Below are positions 25,507 through 35,412 of a stretch of 40,412 nt of DNA, piece by piece; the stretch's first letter is position 1, and each line of letters starts with the position of its first letter. Position numbers and translations under genes: made by a program. The DNA is from an uncultured Bacteroidota bacterium (GTDB taxonomy: Bacteria; Bacteroidota; Bacteroidia; Bacteroidales; UBA12077), in assembly GCA_913055895.1 (NCBI GenBank), contig CAJXLE010000005.1:1-40412 (forward strand). Reading direction: 5' to 3'. The notes under the pieces are model-generated. The model was not told the origin of the DNA. It saw nothing but the letters and a program-made list of their open reading frames with translations, and did not search any database.

Positions 25507-26283
25507 ATGGAGACAAAAGATCAAACCGGCCGCAGGGTAAACATCCCTGAAAATCCCCAGCGCATTCTCTCTCTGGTACCCTCCATCACGGAGTTGCTTT
25601 TTGACCTGGGACTGGATGAGCGGATGGTGGGGCGTACGCGTTTTTGTATTTATCCTTCAGAGCGTGTGAAACGCGTTCCCGTTATTGGTGGGGTTATGGG
25701 CCTGAACACCCATGAAATAGACAAGATTGCCCCGGACCTGATCCTGGCCTCGCGTGAGGAAAATGCCCGCAACGAAGTGATGGACCTTGCCAGGCGGCAT
25801 CCGGCATGGGTGAGCGATGTACACAACCTGGATGATGCCCTGCAGATGATCCAATCCATTGGTGAGATATGTGGCGTGAGCGAAAAGGCAACCGAAATAA
25901 AAACCAACATTGAAGAGGCCTTCCACCAGCTTGACCACATACCCCCCGACATTGTCCGGGCGGTGTATTTGGTATGGAAAGACCCCCTTTACACGGTCAA
26001 CCGCAACACTTTCATACACGAGATGATGGCCCGCTGTGGCATAGAGAATGTCTTTGCCGACAAGGAGGATTCTTACCCCATCATCCGGGAGAAAGAGATA
26101 CGCGAGCGCAAACCCGATTTCATCCTGTTGCCCAATGAACCTTACAATTTCCAGGAGCACCACCGGCGCAAATTCTCGGAATCCTTTCCCCGGTCTGAAG
26201 TCAAAAGGGTGGAGGGAGAATACTTCACCTGGTATGGTTCACATTTGCTGAATGCTCCTTCTTATTTCAAACAATTGTTTTAA
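25507..26283 (+). CDS. BtuF-like helical-backbone metal/cobalamin receptor protein without a signal peptide
   Basis: DQTGRRVNIPENPQRILSLVPSITELLFDLGLDERMVGRTRFC...KIAPDLILAS; begins METKDQTG. Confidence 0.85.
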   Translation: METKDQTGRRVNIPENPQRILSLVPSITELLFDLGLDERMVGRTRFCIYPSERVKRVPVIGGVMGLNTHEIDKIAPDLILASREENARNEVMDLARRHPAWVSDVHNLDDALQMIQSIGEICGVSEKATEIKTNIEEAFHQLDHIPPDIVRAVYLVWKDPLYTVNRNTFIHEMMARCGIENVFADKEDSYPIIREKEIRERKPDFILLPNEPYNFQEHHRRKFSESFPRSEVKRVEGEYFTWYGSHLLNAPSYFKQLF

Positions 26284-26316
26284 GTTTGTCCCTTAAACTG
26301 CACAAAAAAGCTTGAC

Positions 26317-26790
26317 ATGAAAAGAGCTGTCTTCCCCGGGTCGTTCGACCCCTTCACCATAGGCCATGAATCCATTGTCCGTCGGGCCGTCCCTCTCTTT
26401 GATGAGATCATCATCGCAGTAGGTTACAACGTCAACAAGAAAGGCTATTTCCCCCTGGAGAAAAGGAAAGAGTGGATCAGGTCGGTATTTCATGATGAAC
26501 CCAAAATACGGGTGGACCATTTCGAGGGCTTGACCATCAACTACTGCAAAAAGATGAAGGCCGGTTATCTCCTCAGGGGCTTGAGAACTTCCGCAGACTT
26601 TGAATACGAGCGGGCCATTGCCCAGGTCAACAAAGCCATGCACGAAGGCATTGAAACCGTCTTCCTGCTGACCATGCCTGAGCACACACCAGTCACCTCG
26701 ACCATCGTGCGCGACATCATCCGCAACGGGGGCGACGCAAGCAAATTTTTACCAGAAGGAATGGACATCCATGAAAACCCGCAGCCGTAA
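26317..26790 (+). CDS. coaD: pantetheine-phosphate adenylyltransferase
   Basis: AVFPGSFDPFTIGHESIVRRA; LRGLRTSADFEYERAIAQVNK; EHTPVTSTIVRDI. Confidence 0.97.
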   Translation: MKRAVFPGSFDPFTIGHESIVRRAVPLFDEIIIAVGYNVNKKGYFPLEKRKEWIRSVFHDEPKIRVDHFEGLTINYCKKMKAGYLLRGLRTSADFEYERAIAQVNKAMHEGIETVFLLTMPEHTPVTSTIVRDIIRNGGDASKFLPEGMDIHENPQP

Positions 26791-28192
26791 ACACATCCTA
26801 TCCCTCACCCTTCTCCTGGCAGCATTGATGCTGAAGGGAACGCCGGCCGGGAGTCAGAACCCTGTAACAGTCCGGGGACAGGCTCCCTCCTATGCCGGCG
26901 GTGAGATCACCTTTTACCGGTACACCGATTACATCACAAGGGACACGACCCACCTGGCCCACAGCACTTTTGACTCGACGGGACACTTCTCCTGCCGCTT
27001 CCAGGTGGAACACACGGGGAAGGTTTTCACCAACCTGGGATCTTACCAGGGCTATTTTTTCGCTGAGCCGGGAAAAGACTATGAGCTGGCCCTGCCCGAA
27101 AAAAAGGAAAAGACCCAGGCACAAAAGCTCAACCCCTTTTTTGAAGGCATCCCTGTCCACCTGGGCATTGAAAGAGGGGAGCGGCATAAGCTGAATTTTA
27201 AGATCTACCGCTTTTCATCGGCTTATGAAGATGTGGTGAACAAGAACCTTGAAAACATCAGGGGACTGTCACGCCGCCGCGATTCTGTCCTGCTCCACCT
27301 GGATACAGTAGTCACAGCCAACCACCCCTTCTTCAATAATTATAAGCAATACACCCTGGCCGGACTGATGCTGCCCCTGGGAAGGGCACCGGAAAACATC
27401 AAGAAAGAATATTTTGCCAGCCGGCCGGTTATGTACAACAACCCGGCCTATATGGAGACTTTCTCCACCCTGTATGACGGTTACCTGATGGACCTTTTCT
27501 CCGACCATGGTAACCGTCTGTACTGGATCATCAACGGTTTGGGCAGCTATTCAAAGCTCGACTCCCTGTGCCGGAAAGATACCTTGCTGGCCAAAAATGA
27601 CAGCCTCAGGGAACTGGTGGCGATCAACGCCCTGAATGAGGCATACCATGATGAGCGTTTCTCCAGGAAAGCCGTCCGGGACATGCTCAAAACACTTGCA
27701 TCAGAAAGCAATATTGGCGAACATAAGCAAATGGCCAGGCGCATGTACCGGCGAGAACATGTGCTGGCGGCCGGCAAACCAGCACCATCCTTCTGTTTGT
27801 ATGATGCCGACAGCAACAGGGTATGTCTGGACGATTACCGGGACCAGTACATCTACCTGGGGTTCTGTACATCCAAAAATTACAGTTGCATCCGGGACTA
27901 TAAGCTGCTGGAAAACTTACAGGAGAAACACCGCCGGCACTTCCGCATCATCATCATTTCCTCCAACAGCTTCAAGAGCATGAGGCGGTATGTGCAGCAT
28001 CACGATTATTCCTTCACCTTCCTGCATGATGGGGGCAATGACAAGCTGCTCAGGGAATACCGGGTGAAAAACATGCCGGCCTATTATTTCATTGAGCCCG
28101 GCGGCAAACTTTCTATAGCTCCCGCTCCACCACCATCAGAAAACATCGAGGAGAGAATATACAGAAAGATGAAGGCCAATGGCGACTTATAG
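26771..28192 (+). CDS. secreted thioredoxin-fold protein (TlpA/DUF4369-like), non-canonical cysteine motif
   Basis: Signal peptide; C-terminal thioredoxin-like domain FCTSKNYSCIRDYKLLENL...VKNMPAYYFIEPGGKL. Confidence 0.75.
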   Translation: MKTRSRKHILSLTLLLAALMLKGTPAGSQNPVTVRGQAPSYAGGEITFYRYTDYITRDTTHLAHSTFDSTGHFSCRFQVEHTGKVFTNLGSYQGYFFAEPGKDYELALPEKKEKTQAQKLNPFFEGIPVHLGIERGERHKLNFKIYRFSSAYEDVVNKNLENIRGLSRRRDSVLLHLDTVVTANHPFFNNYKQYTLAGLMLPLGRAPENIKKEYFASRPVMYNNPAYMETFSTLYDGYLMDLFSDHGNRLYWIINGLGSYSKLDSLCRKDTLLAKNDSLRELVAINALNEAYHDERFSRKAVRDMLKTLASESNIGEHKQMARRMYRREHVLAAGKPAPSFCLYDADSNRVCLDDYRDQYIYLGFCTSKNYSCIRDYKLLENLQEKHRRHFRIIIISSNSFKSMRRYVQHHDYSFTFLHDGGNDKLLREYRVKNMPAYYFIEPGGKLSIAPAPPPSENIEERIYRKMKANGDL

Positions 28193-28801
28193 TATGCTGC
28201 CTGCCTTGAGCACTTCCACAATGGACGAATAGGTGTTTCCCACAACCTGGTCCATCCCGGATGCCGGCATCCACTGGGCCGTGACAATGTCTTCATGGGT
28301 CTGGGGTTCAAGCTTCTCATCTCCGCTGTAATCCATGCGATACCAGTAGGTCTTCTTCAGTATCATCACCCCGTCCAGAGTATAGGAATGATAGGTTGTG
28401 TGAAGCAGCTTGCCCGGGCTTGGCGATGTGATGCCGCACTCCTCCTCCACTTCCCTTACCGCTGTGGTCACAGGGTCCTCCCCCGGCTCCATCTTGCCTT
28501 TGGGCAAATCCCACTTGCCGCGCCGGTGTATGACCAGCACCCGGGCCTCCTGATCAAACACCAGGCCCCCGGCAGCTTCCATCTCCCTGAAAAAAGAACG
28601 GAAAGCATTGAAAGCCACCTCCACGTCGTGATGGATGATAAAAACATTGCGTATCTCCCGGACATTGCGAAACAACTCCAACACATAAGCCAGCTGTATG
28701 TCGTTCAGATACCTGACGAACAAACCGTTATAAGAATGATAATATTTCTCGAATTCATCGGTGAAGAATACCGTCCGGCTGTCAAAAAAAACTTTATACA
28801 T
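28187..28801 (-). CDS. NUDIX hydrolase
   Basis: NUDIX box region GKMEPGEDPVTTAVREVEEECGI. Start most likely ATG 28801 (MYKVFFDSRTVFF); ATG 28810 also possible. Confidence 0.9.
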   Translation of the reverse strand: MYKVFFDSRTVFFTDEFEKYYHSYNGLFVRYLNDIQLAYVLELFRNVREIRNVFIIHHDVEVAFNAFRSFFREMEAAGGLVFDQEARVLVIHRRGKWDLPKGKMEPGEDPVTTAVREVEEECGITSPSPGKLLHTTYHSYTLDGVMILKKTYWYRMDYSGDEKLEPQTHEDIVTAQWMPASGMDQVVGNTYSSIVEVLKAGSIL

Positions 28802-28808
28802 TTGTAGC

Positions 28809-29444
28809 ATGGAAAAAATCAATCAACAAATTGCATCGCAACTGCTACAAATTAACGCAATTAAATTCAATCCTGCAAATCCTTTTCAATGGTCTTCGGG
28901 CTGGAAATCGCCCATATATTGTGACAACAGAAAGACCCTCTCCCATCCTGCCCTGCGCAGCCAGATAAAAAATGCCCTGGCATCTACAATCCAGCAGCAA
29001 TACGGGTTGCCTGATGTTATAGCTGGTGTGGCCACAGGGGCCATTGCCATCGGGATCCTGACGGCACAGGCCCTGGACCTGCCTTTTGTTTATGTTCGTT
29101 CTTCACGCAAAAAGCACGGACTGCAAAACACCATCGAAGGAAGCCTGGAGCGCAACCAGCGGGTGGTGGTGGTGGAGGACCTGGTCTCAACCGGGCAAAG
29201 CAGCCTGCAGGCCGTCGACGCCCTACGCGAACAGGGAGCCACGGTTCTGGGTATGGTGGCCATCTTTACCTACGGCTTCGACCTGGCCCGCCGCAGCTTT
29301 GAAGAGAAGGACTGCCCGCTCCACACCCTTTCCGACTACAACAGCCTGGTGGAAATAGCCCTGGCAGAGGGTTACCTGAAAGAAGAAAACAGGCCCTACC
29401 TGGAACAGTGGCGGCAACATCCTGACAAATGGGGGCAGTCATGA
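28809..29444 (+). CDS. pyrE: orotate phosphoribosyltransferase
   Basis: PRPP motif RVVVVEDLVSTGQSSLQAVDALR; MEKINQQIASQLLQINAIKFNPANPFQWSSGWKSPIYCDNR. Confidence 0.96.
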   Translation: MEKINQQIASQLLQINAIKFNPANPFQWSSGWKSPIYCDNRKTLSHPALRSQIKNALASTIQQQYGLPDVIAGVATGAIAIGILTAQALDLPFVYVRSSRKKHGLQNTIEGSLERNQRVVVVEDLVSTGQSSLQAVDALREQGATVLGMVAIFTYGFDLARRSFEEKDCPLHTLSDYNSLVEIALAEGYLKEENRPYLEQWRQHPDKWGQS

Positions 29445-29860
29445 GCAAGGTGGTCAGCAAAATAAGGGCCGTCCAACACGATGAGGACAAAGTCTACGCT
29501 TTTCTTTCTGATTTCAGAAACCTCGACGAGCTGGTCCCGGCCGACAAGATCCGAAACTGGGAGTCATCAGAGGACAAATGTCGCTTTGACATACCGGGGT
29601 TTGGCTCACTGGGCATGCAGGTCGTGGAAAAGGAACCATATAAACTGGTGAAGTTGGCCAACACAGGGTCAGCCTCCTTTTCCTTCACCCTGTGGATACA
29701 GATCAAACAGGTGAACCCTGCCGACTCCCGCGTTCGGCTTACCGCCCGCGCCGAGATGAATGCCATGATGAAAGCCATGGTACAAAAACACCTGCAAAAA
29801 GGCCTCGACGCCATGGTTGACAAACTGGCAGAATATCTCAACAGCCGGTCGGATATCTGA
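29441..29860 (+). CDS. SRPBCC-family protein
   Basis: EDKVYAFLSDFRNLDELVPADKIRNW; ATGA overlap with the pyrE stop. Confidence 0.75.
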   Translation: MSKVVSKIRAVQHDEDKVYAFLSDFRNLDELVPADKIRNWESSEDKCRFDIPGFGSLGMQVVEKEPYKLVKLANTGSASFSFTLWIQIKQVNPADSRVRLTARAEMNAMMKAMVQKHLQKGLDAMVDKLAEYLNSRSDI

Positions 29861-29929
29861 GCGGATCCAACCTTGATGGGGCTATAAATCCTGTTTTATC
29901 ATAATTCATGCTTTCCGGCGGCCGTGGCT

Positions 29930-30679
29930 TCAGAGCATGAATTCCACCTCCTTGAAATTGTATTCCAGGGTCTTGCCGCTCTCATTCTCCAGGATGAGTT
30001 GTCCGTAATCGGAAACACCCACAATCTTGGCACGGAAGGTCTGGTCTCCACTCTGGTACCACGACATGGTGTTCAGACGGAAAAGGTGTTGGTGGTAATC
30101 CCTGTTGATGCGGTCAACCTTTCCCTGAGAGAGCATCCGGTAGCGCCTGTCAAGATGCGCACACACCTTGCGCAATTCCCGCTTCAGGTGAAGCCTTTTT
30201 TCCACCATTTGCCTGATAGAAACAGGATTGGGTATGTCACCGGGAAAATGGTCCTCGTTCAGGTTCAAACCAATTCCCACAATGCTGTCCTTCAAGACCG
30301 AACCCACCAGGTCGTTCTCTATCAAAATGCCGGCAATCTTACGGTCCTCCACATAAATGTCGTTGGGCCACTTGATGCTCACATCCGAGATGTAATCGGA
30401 GAGGTAATCAAAAAGGCCCAGGCTGATGGTCTTGGAGATTAAGAACTGCTGGTTGGCAGCAACAAAATCGGGATAAAGGATCACCGTAAAGAGAAGATTC
30501 TTTCCCCTCCCGCTGTACCATGTACTGCTTCCGTAGCCACGGCCTTTCTTCTGTTCGCCTGCAACAATCACCAGACCCTCCTCAGGAAGGTCGCCCTCAA
30601 GCATATCCTTCGCATAATCATTCGTGCTGTCTGTGGTGAGCAATGACACCAATTGACTCCCTATGATTCTATCTTTCAT
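29930..30679 (-). CDS. birA: biotin--[acetyl-CoA-carboxylase] ligase, catalytic form without HTH
   Basis: TTDSTNDYAKDML; AGEQKKGRGYGSSTWYSGRGKNLLFTVIL; IKWPNDIYVEDRKIAGILIEN; VGIGLNLNE. Confidence 0.95.
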   Translation of the reverse strand: MKDRIIGSQLVSLLTTDSTNDYAKDMLEGDLPEEGLVIVAGEQKKGRGYGSSTWYSGRGKNLLFTVILYPDFVAANQQFLISKTISLGLFDYLSDYISDVSIKWPNDIYVEDRKIAGILIENDLVGSVLKDSIVGIGLNLNEDHFPGDIPNPVSIRQMVEKRLHLKRELRKVCAHLDRRYRMLSQGKVDRINRDYHQHLFRLNTMSWYQSGDQTFRAKIVGVSDYGQLILENESGKTLEYNFKEVEFML

Positions 30680-30907
30680 AACCTTTCAACAGCATATGTG
30701 GGACCCGTCCCGCTTCAGCCGGATAAGTCCCATGTGGCCGATAAATCAATCAAAATATTATCAAACAAAACAAAAGTAATTATTTTGCACCGATAAAATA
30801 AATTGCGACATTTTTTCATTATAATTGTTAAGGTACAATATTTGACTGGTAGAAAACCACAAGGCACATATGCATCTTTCTAAGATGATGATTCATAAAA
30901 ATTTGAT

Positions 30908-30915
30908 TAATTTTG
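30908..30915 (+). promoter_or_regulatory. Bacteroidota-type -7 element upstream of rsfS
   Basis: TAATTTTG, exact match to TAnnTTTG; the -33 element is not clear. Confidence 0.4.
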
Positions 30916-30928
30916 TAAAAAAATTTGA

Positions 30929-31309
30929 ATGATAAAAGGCAAGCAAGAAGACATCACAGCGGAACAATTGTTGGACAAAATTATAAAAGGAATACAGGAT
31001 AAAAAAGGAAGAGACCTGGTAACGTTAAAACTCAGCGAAATCGAAAACTCTATATGCGATTATTTTGTTATATGTCATGGTACCTCCAGTACGCATGTAG
31101 ATGCCATTGCCGATTCGGTAGAGGAACATGTCAAAAAATCACTCAATGAAAAGCCTTACAGCAAGGAGGGGATGGAAAATCTTACCTGGGTATTGATGGA
31201 TTATGCCAGCATCATCATACACATTTTCCAGAAGGAATACAGGGATTTCTACAACCTGGAGGACTTGTGGGCAGATGCCCCCATGACAACGTATCAGGAG
31301 GACCAATAA
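30929..31309 (+). CDS. rsfS: ribosome silencing factor
   Basis: ICDYFVICHGTSSTHVDAIADSVEEHVKKSL; WVLMDYASIIIHIFQKEYRDFYNLEDLWADAP. Confidence 0.96.
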   Translation: MIKGKQEDITAEQLLDKIIKGIQDKKGRDLVTLKLSEIENSICDYFVICHGTSSTHVDAIADSVEEHVKKSLNEKPYSKEGMENLTWVLMDYASIIIHIFQKEYRDFYNLEDLWADAPMTTYQEDQ

Positions 31310-31333
31310 ACTAACCACGGAGGAATTTTTAGC

Positions 31334-33622
31334 ATGACCAATAACAATCAGAACCAAGATAGAGAGAACAACCAGGGATCCAATAACAACAACGACAAAA
31401 AACCCTTTCCCAAGTTCAACATATACTGGGTATACGCTTTGATCGCCATTTTCTTTATTGCCCTGAACTTCATGAACCTGGGAGGCAGTCCCAAGGAGAT
31501 CACCTGGCAGGAATTTCAGCGAAACATGCTGAAAAACAACGATGTTGCAAAGATCGTTGTCATCAACAAGCAGAAGGCGGAGGTGTATTTGAAGGAGGAG
31601 GCTCTGAATGCCGACCAGTACAGCGATCTGTTCAAAGATGGCATGTTCTCTGTTCCCAAGGAGGGCCCGCATTACTTTTTCACCATCGGATCCATCGAGA
31701 TGTTCGAGCAGCGCCTGTCAGATGTTCAGGACGGCATGCCGGATGGCGAATATATTGAAGTCAAATACGAGACCCGCAAGGATATCCTGGGTGAGGTGCT
31801 CACCTGGCTGCTGCCCATCTTCATCCTGGTGGCCATCTGGCTCTTCATTTTCAGGAGAATCGCCCGCGGCTCCGGAGGAGGCGGCGGCGGTAACATATTC
31901 AATGTGGGCAAGTCGAAAGCCGTACTTTTCGACAAGGAGTCGAACGTAAAGATTGATTTCTCCGATGTGGCCGGACTCGATGAGGCCAAGGTGGAGGTGC
32001 GCGAAGTAGTGGAATTTCTTAAAAATCCCAAGAAGTACACCGAACTGGGGGGTAAGATCCCCAAGGGCGTGTTGCTGGTGGGACCACCAGGCACAGGCAA
32101 AACCCTGATGGCCAAAGCGGTGGCCGGCGAAGCCAGCGTGCCTTTCTTCTCCATCTCAGGGTCCGACTTTGTTGAGATGTTTGTCGGTGTCGGTGCCTCA
32201 CGGGTGCGCGACCTTTTTAAGCAGGCCAAAGAAAAAGCCCCCTGCATCATCTTCATCGACGAGATAGACGCCATTGGCCGGGCACGGGGCAAAAACCCCA
32301 GTATGGGAGCCAACGACGAGAGGGAAAACACCCTGAACCAGCTCCTGGCCGAGATGGACGGGTTCAGCAACAACATAGGCATCATCATCATCGCCGCCAC
32401 CAACAGGGCCGACATGCTCGACAAGGCACTGCTGCGTGCCGGCCGTTTCGACCGCCAGGTTCATGTGGACCTGCCCGACCTGAACGAACGCAAACAAATC
32501 TTCAAGGTCCACCTCAAACCCCTGAAGATAGATAAAGACCTGGACATCGAGTTTCTGGCCAAACAGACCCCCGGCTTTTCCGGAGCCGATCTTGCCAATG
32601 TCTCCAACGAAGCAGCCCTGATTGCTGCCCGGAAAGACAAGAAAGTCGTGGAGAAAGAAGATTTTCTCGATGCCATAGACCGGATCATAGCCGGTCTGGA
32701 GCGCAGAAACAAGCTGATCACCAGCTCCGAAAAAAGGGCCATTGCCTTTCATGAATGTGGCCACGCCATTGTCAGCTGGATGCTCAAACATGCCAGCCCC
32801 CTGGTGAAAGTCACCATCGTGCCCCGCGGCAAAGCACTTGGTTCGGCCTGGTACCTGCCTGAGGAACGCAACCTGACCACCACCGACCAGATGCTTGATG
32901 AGATGAGTGCCGCCCTGGGTGGCAGGGCTGCCGAGCAACTGATATTCGACAAAATATCCACCGGTGCCCTCAACGACCTGGAGAAGGTTACCAAACAGGC
33001 CTATGCCATGGTGGCCTATTTCGGCATGAGCGAAAAAGTGGGCAACCTGAGTTTTTATGATTCCACCGGTCAGCGTGATTTCACCTTTACCAAGCCCTAC
33101 AGCGAAAAAACAGCAGAGCTGATCGACCAGGAAGTGCAACAGCTGGTGGACCAGGCCTATGAACGGGCATACAACATCCTGAGCAAATACCAGGAGCAGC
33201 TCAAGCAGCTGGCCGAACTGCTCCTGGAAAAAGAGATCATCTTCACCGAAGATCTCGAGCGGATACTGGGCAAGCGGGAGATCGACGACGAGAAGAAACA
33301 AAAGATCCTCGACGAAGGCAAAAAGGTGCAAAAGATCCACGAAGACAGTGAAAAGAAAAGCAAAGAGGAGGAGGAGAAAGAAAGCCGTGGCAAAGAGCAG
33401 AACCAGGAGAAAGAAGATACACAAAGCAAGGATGACGGAGAGTCCAGCCAAAAAGAAAAAGAGGCCGGTGGCCCGACACAACAGGCCGGGAAGGAGGAGG
33501 ACAGGGACCCTCATCAAGAGAATAAGGGCAACACCCAACAAACCGAATCCGGCCGGGAGGAAGATTCCCGGAACAAGTTCTCCGGCAACAACCGACCTTC
33601 GTCTGACAAAGACCAAGAGTGA
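31334..33622 (+). CDS. ftsH: ATP-dependent zinc metalloprotease FtsH
   Basis: [54 protein letters not shown]; protease motif HECGH; charged C-terminal tail. Confidence 0.98.
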   Translation: MTNNNQNQDRENNQGSNNNNDKKPFPKFNIYWVYALIAIFFIALNFMNLGGSPKEITWQEFQRNMLKNNDVAKIVVINKQKAEVYLKEEALNADQYSDLFKDGMFSVPKEGPHYFFTIGSIEMFEQRLSDVQDGMPDGEYIEVKYETRKDILGEVLTWLLPIFILVAIWLFIFRRIARGSGGGGGGNIFNVGKSKAVLFDKESNVKIDFSDVAGLDEAKVEVREVVEFLKNPKKYTELGGKIPKGVLLVGPPGTGKTLMAKAVAGEASVPFFSISGSDFVEMFVGVGASRVRDLFKQAKEKAPCIIFIDEIDAIGRARGKNPSMGANDERENTLNQLLAEMDGFSNNIGIIIIAATNRADMLDKALLRAGRFDRQVHVDLPDLNERKQIFKVHLKPLKIDKDLDIEFLAKQTPGFSGADLANVSNEAALIAARKDKKVVEKEDFLDAIDRIIAGLERRNKLITSSEKRAIAFHECGHAIVSWMLKHASPLVKVTIVPRGKALGSAWYLPEERNLTTTDQMLDEMSAALGGRAAEQLIFDKISTGALNDLEKVTKQAYAMVAYFGMSEKVGNLSFYDSTGQRDFTFTKPYSEKTAELIDQEVQQLVDQAYERAYNILSKYQEQLKQLAELLLEKEIIFTEDLERILGKREIDDEKKQKILDEGKKVQKIHEDSEKKSKEEEEKESRGKEQNQEKEDTQSKDDGESSQKEKEAGGPTQQAGKEEDRDPHQENKGNTQQTESGREEDSRNKFSGNNRPSSDKDQE

Positions 33623-33651
33623 TTCTCCTAAAGATGCTCCAAAGTTATTAT

Positions 33652-34473
33652 ATGAGCAATTTCTGGAAACGCACCATCTCAGGAATCCTTTTCGTGGCAG
33701 TGATATTATGGGCCCTATGGGCAGGGCCCATTTCTTTTTCCCTCCTGTTTGCAGCAATCACAGCCCTTACCCTTCATGAATTTCTGAATCTTTGCGGAAT
33801 ATCCCCCAAAAGCCCTTTAAGGCCCATTGCCATTGCCGCCGGTGTGGTGGTATTTATTTTCCATTTCCTTTTGGCCGGAAATTTCATTGAATTCCATCAG
33901 CTGATCGGGCTACTGGCCCTCCCATTCATCCTGACGGCTGTGGCTACCTTTGCCAGGTCACACCAACCGGTCAGCGACCTGGTATATGCCCTGGCCGCAC
34001 TGATCTATCCCGCCACCTTCATGGGAGCAATCAACTACCTGGTATACCAACCACCCGAAGCCACCGCTTTCAACAGCATGCTGGTGATCGGCATCTTCCT
34101 GCTCATATGGAGCTATGACACTTTTGCCTACTTAACAGGTAAATGGCTTGGCAGACACAAACTGATGCCCCGTCTTTCGCCCGGTAAAAGTTGGGAAGGA
34201 TCGGCTGGTGGGCTTATGATGAGCCTTTTGGTGGCCCTGCTCCTTCATCTCTGGATTGGCCGGCTGGACCTTCTCAGCTGGCTGCTCGTCTCCGTCATTG
34301 CAGCTGTCGCAGGCACGGTGGGCGACCTGTTTGAATCCATGTTGAAGCGTTCGGCCAACGTCAAGGATTCAGGCTCGCTGATACCCGGACACGGGGGCAT
34401 GCTCGACCGCCTGGATGCTGCCCTTTTTGTCTTTCCCGCCATCCTGCTCTATCTTCAGATCGCCAGCCTTTAA
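33652..34473 (+). CDS. cdsA: phosphatidate cytidylyltransferase
   Basis: CdsA signature GDLFESMLKRSANVKDSGSLIPGHGGMLDRLD. Start could instead be GTG 33619 overlapping the ftsH stop. Confidence 0.95.
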   Translation: MSNFWKRTISGILFVAVILWALWAGPISFSLLFAAITALTLHEFLNLCGISPKSPLRPIAIAAGVVVFIFHFLLAGNFIEFHQLIGLLALPFILTAVATFARSHQPVSDLVYALAALIYPATFMGAINYLVYQPPEATAFNSMLVIGIFLLIWSYDTFAYLTGKWLGRHKLMPRLSPGKSWEGSAGGLMMSLLVALLLHLWIGRLDLLSWLLVSVIAAVAGTVGDLFESMLKRSANVKDSGSLIPGHGGMLDRLDAALFVFPAILLYLQIASL

Positions 34474-34625
34474 AGCTCTGTCAAGGCTGCGCTTGGGGGA
34501 CAACTGCCTGCCCATGAGATACATCCCCCAGGCCAATGGAAAAGGCATTAAAATTGTCTTAAATATAAAATACGCTTCACCAGTGATTCGTTTTTTGGTT
34601 ACCTTTGTAATCAAACACATCATTA

Positions 34626-35279
34626 ATGCATATACACAAAGAAGGATATCCTGTCATCAGATGGTTCCTGCTGGGGCTGATCGGGTTGAACCTTTTGGTT
34701 TACCTCCTTTCGGTGAAGCCGGCTTACAGCATCACCATTGGCTCCCTGTCGCTGGTGCTGCTTTTCCTGGTGGTCAGGTTTTTCCGCGTACCCCATCGTA
34801 CACCTGTCACGGATGATTCTTCTGTTATAAGTCCTGCCGACGGCAAAATTGTGGCCATCGAGGAAACTACAGAAGATGAATATTTTAAATGTAAGATGAT
34901 CCAGATCTCCATCTTCATGTCGATTTGGAACGTGCATGTCAACTGGAACCCCATTGGGGGTTCGGTTGAATACCACAAGCACCATCCTGGCAAATACCTG
35001 ATAGCCAAACACCCCAAATCGTCTCTTCTGAATGAACGCTCCTCCACCGCAATCAGGAAAAACGACACCCAGGCCGTCATAGTGCGCCAGATTGCAGGAG
35101 CTGTGGCCCGTCGGATCATAAGCTACACCAATCCTGTACCTGAAGTGGAGCAGGGTTCCCAGCTGGGCATCATAAAGTTTGGATCGCGCGTGGACATCTT
35201 CCTGCCGGTGGATGTAAAGATCAAAGTCAATCTTAAAGACAAAGTCAAAGGCCAAAAGAGCATCCTGGCCGCCTGGTAA
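34626..35279 (+). CDS. psd: phosphatidylserine decarboxylase (short Psd form)
   Basis: SPADGKIVAIEE; FMSIWNVHVNWNPIGGSVEYHKHHPGKYL; proenzyme cleavage region IIKFGSRVDIFLP. Confidence 0.95.
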   Translation: MHIHKEGYPVIRWFLLGLIGLNLLVYLLSVKPAYSITIGSLSLVLLFLVVRFFRVPHRTPVTDDSSVISPADGKIVAIEETTEDEYFKCKMIQISIFMSIWNVHVNWNPIGGSVEYHKHHPGKYLIAKHPKSSLLNERSSTAIRKNDTQAVIVRQIAGAVARRIISYTNPVPEVEQGSQLGIIKFGSRVDIFLPVDVKIKVNLKDKVKGQKSILAAW

Positions 35280-35412
35280 GGCAGGCCCATAACCTTGTGC
35301 TGTAACCCTCCCTTGCGGCCCTAAGCTTTACTCATGAATGTACCCATCCTGCCGGGGCAACCCCTACCTGCTGTGGGCATGCCCGACAAAAAGATTCTAT
35401 TGCCCTCCCGTG

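Noticed and set aside
26771-26790. coaD / thioredoxin-like gene 20-nt overlap as an anomaly
   Set aside because: Short same-strand overlaps are common and consistent with translational coupling.
32198-33757. 519-aa minus-strand ORF antisense to ftsH
   Set aside because: Overlaps the strongly supported ftsH; its composition looks like a shadow frame of an acidic/lysine-rich gene, and no recognisable domain is seen.
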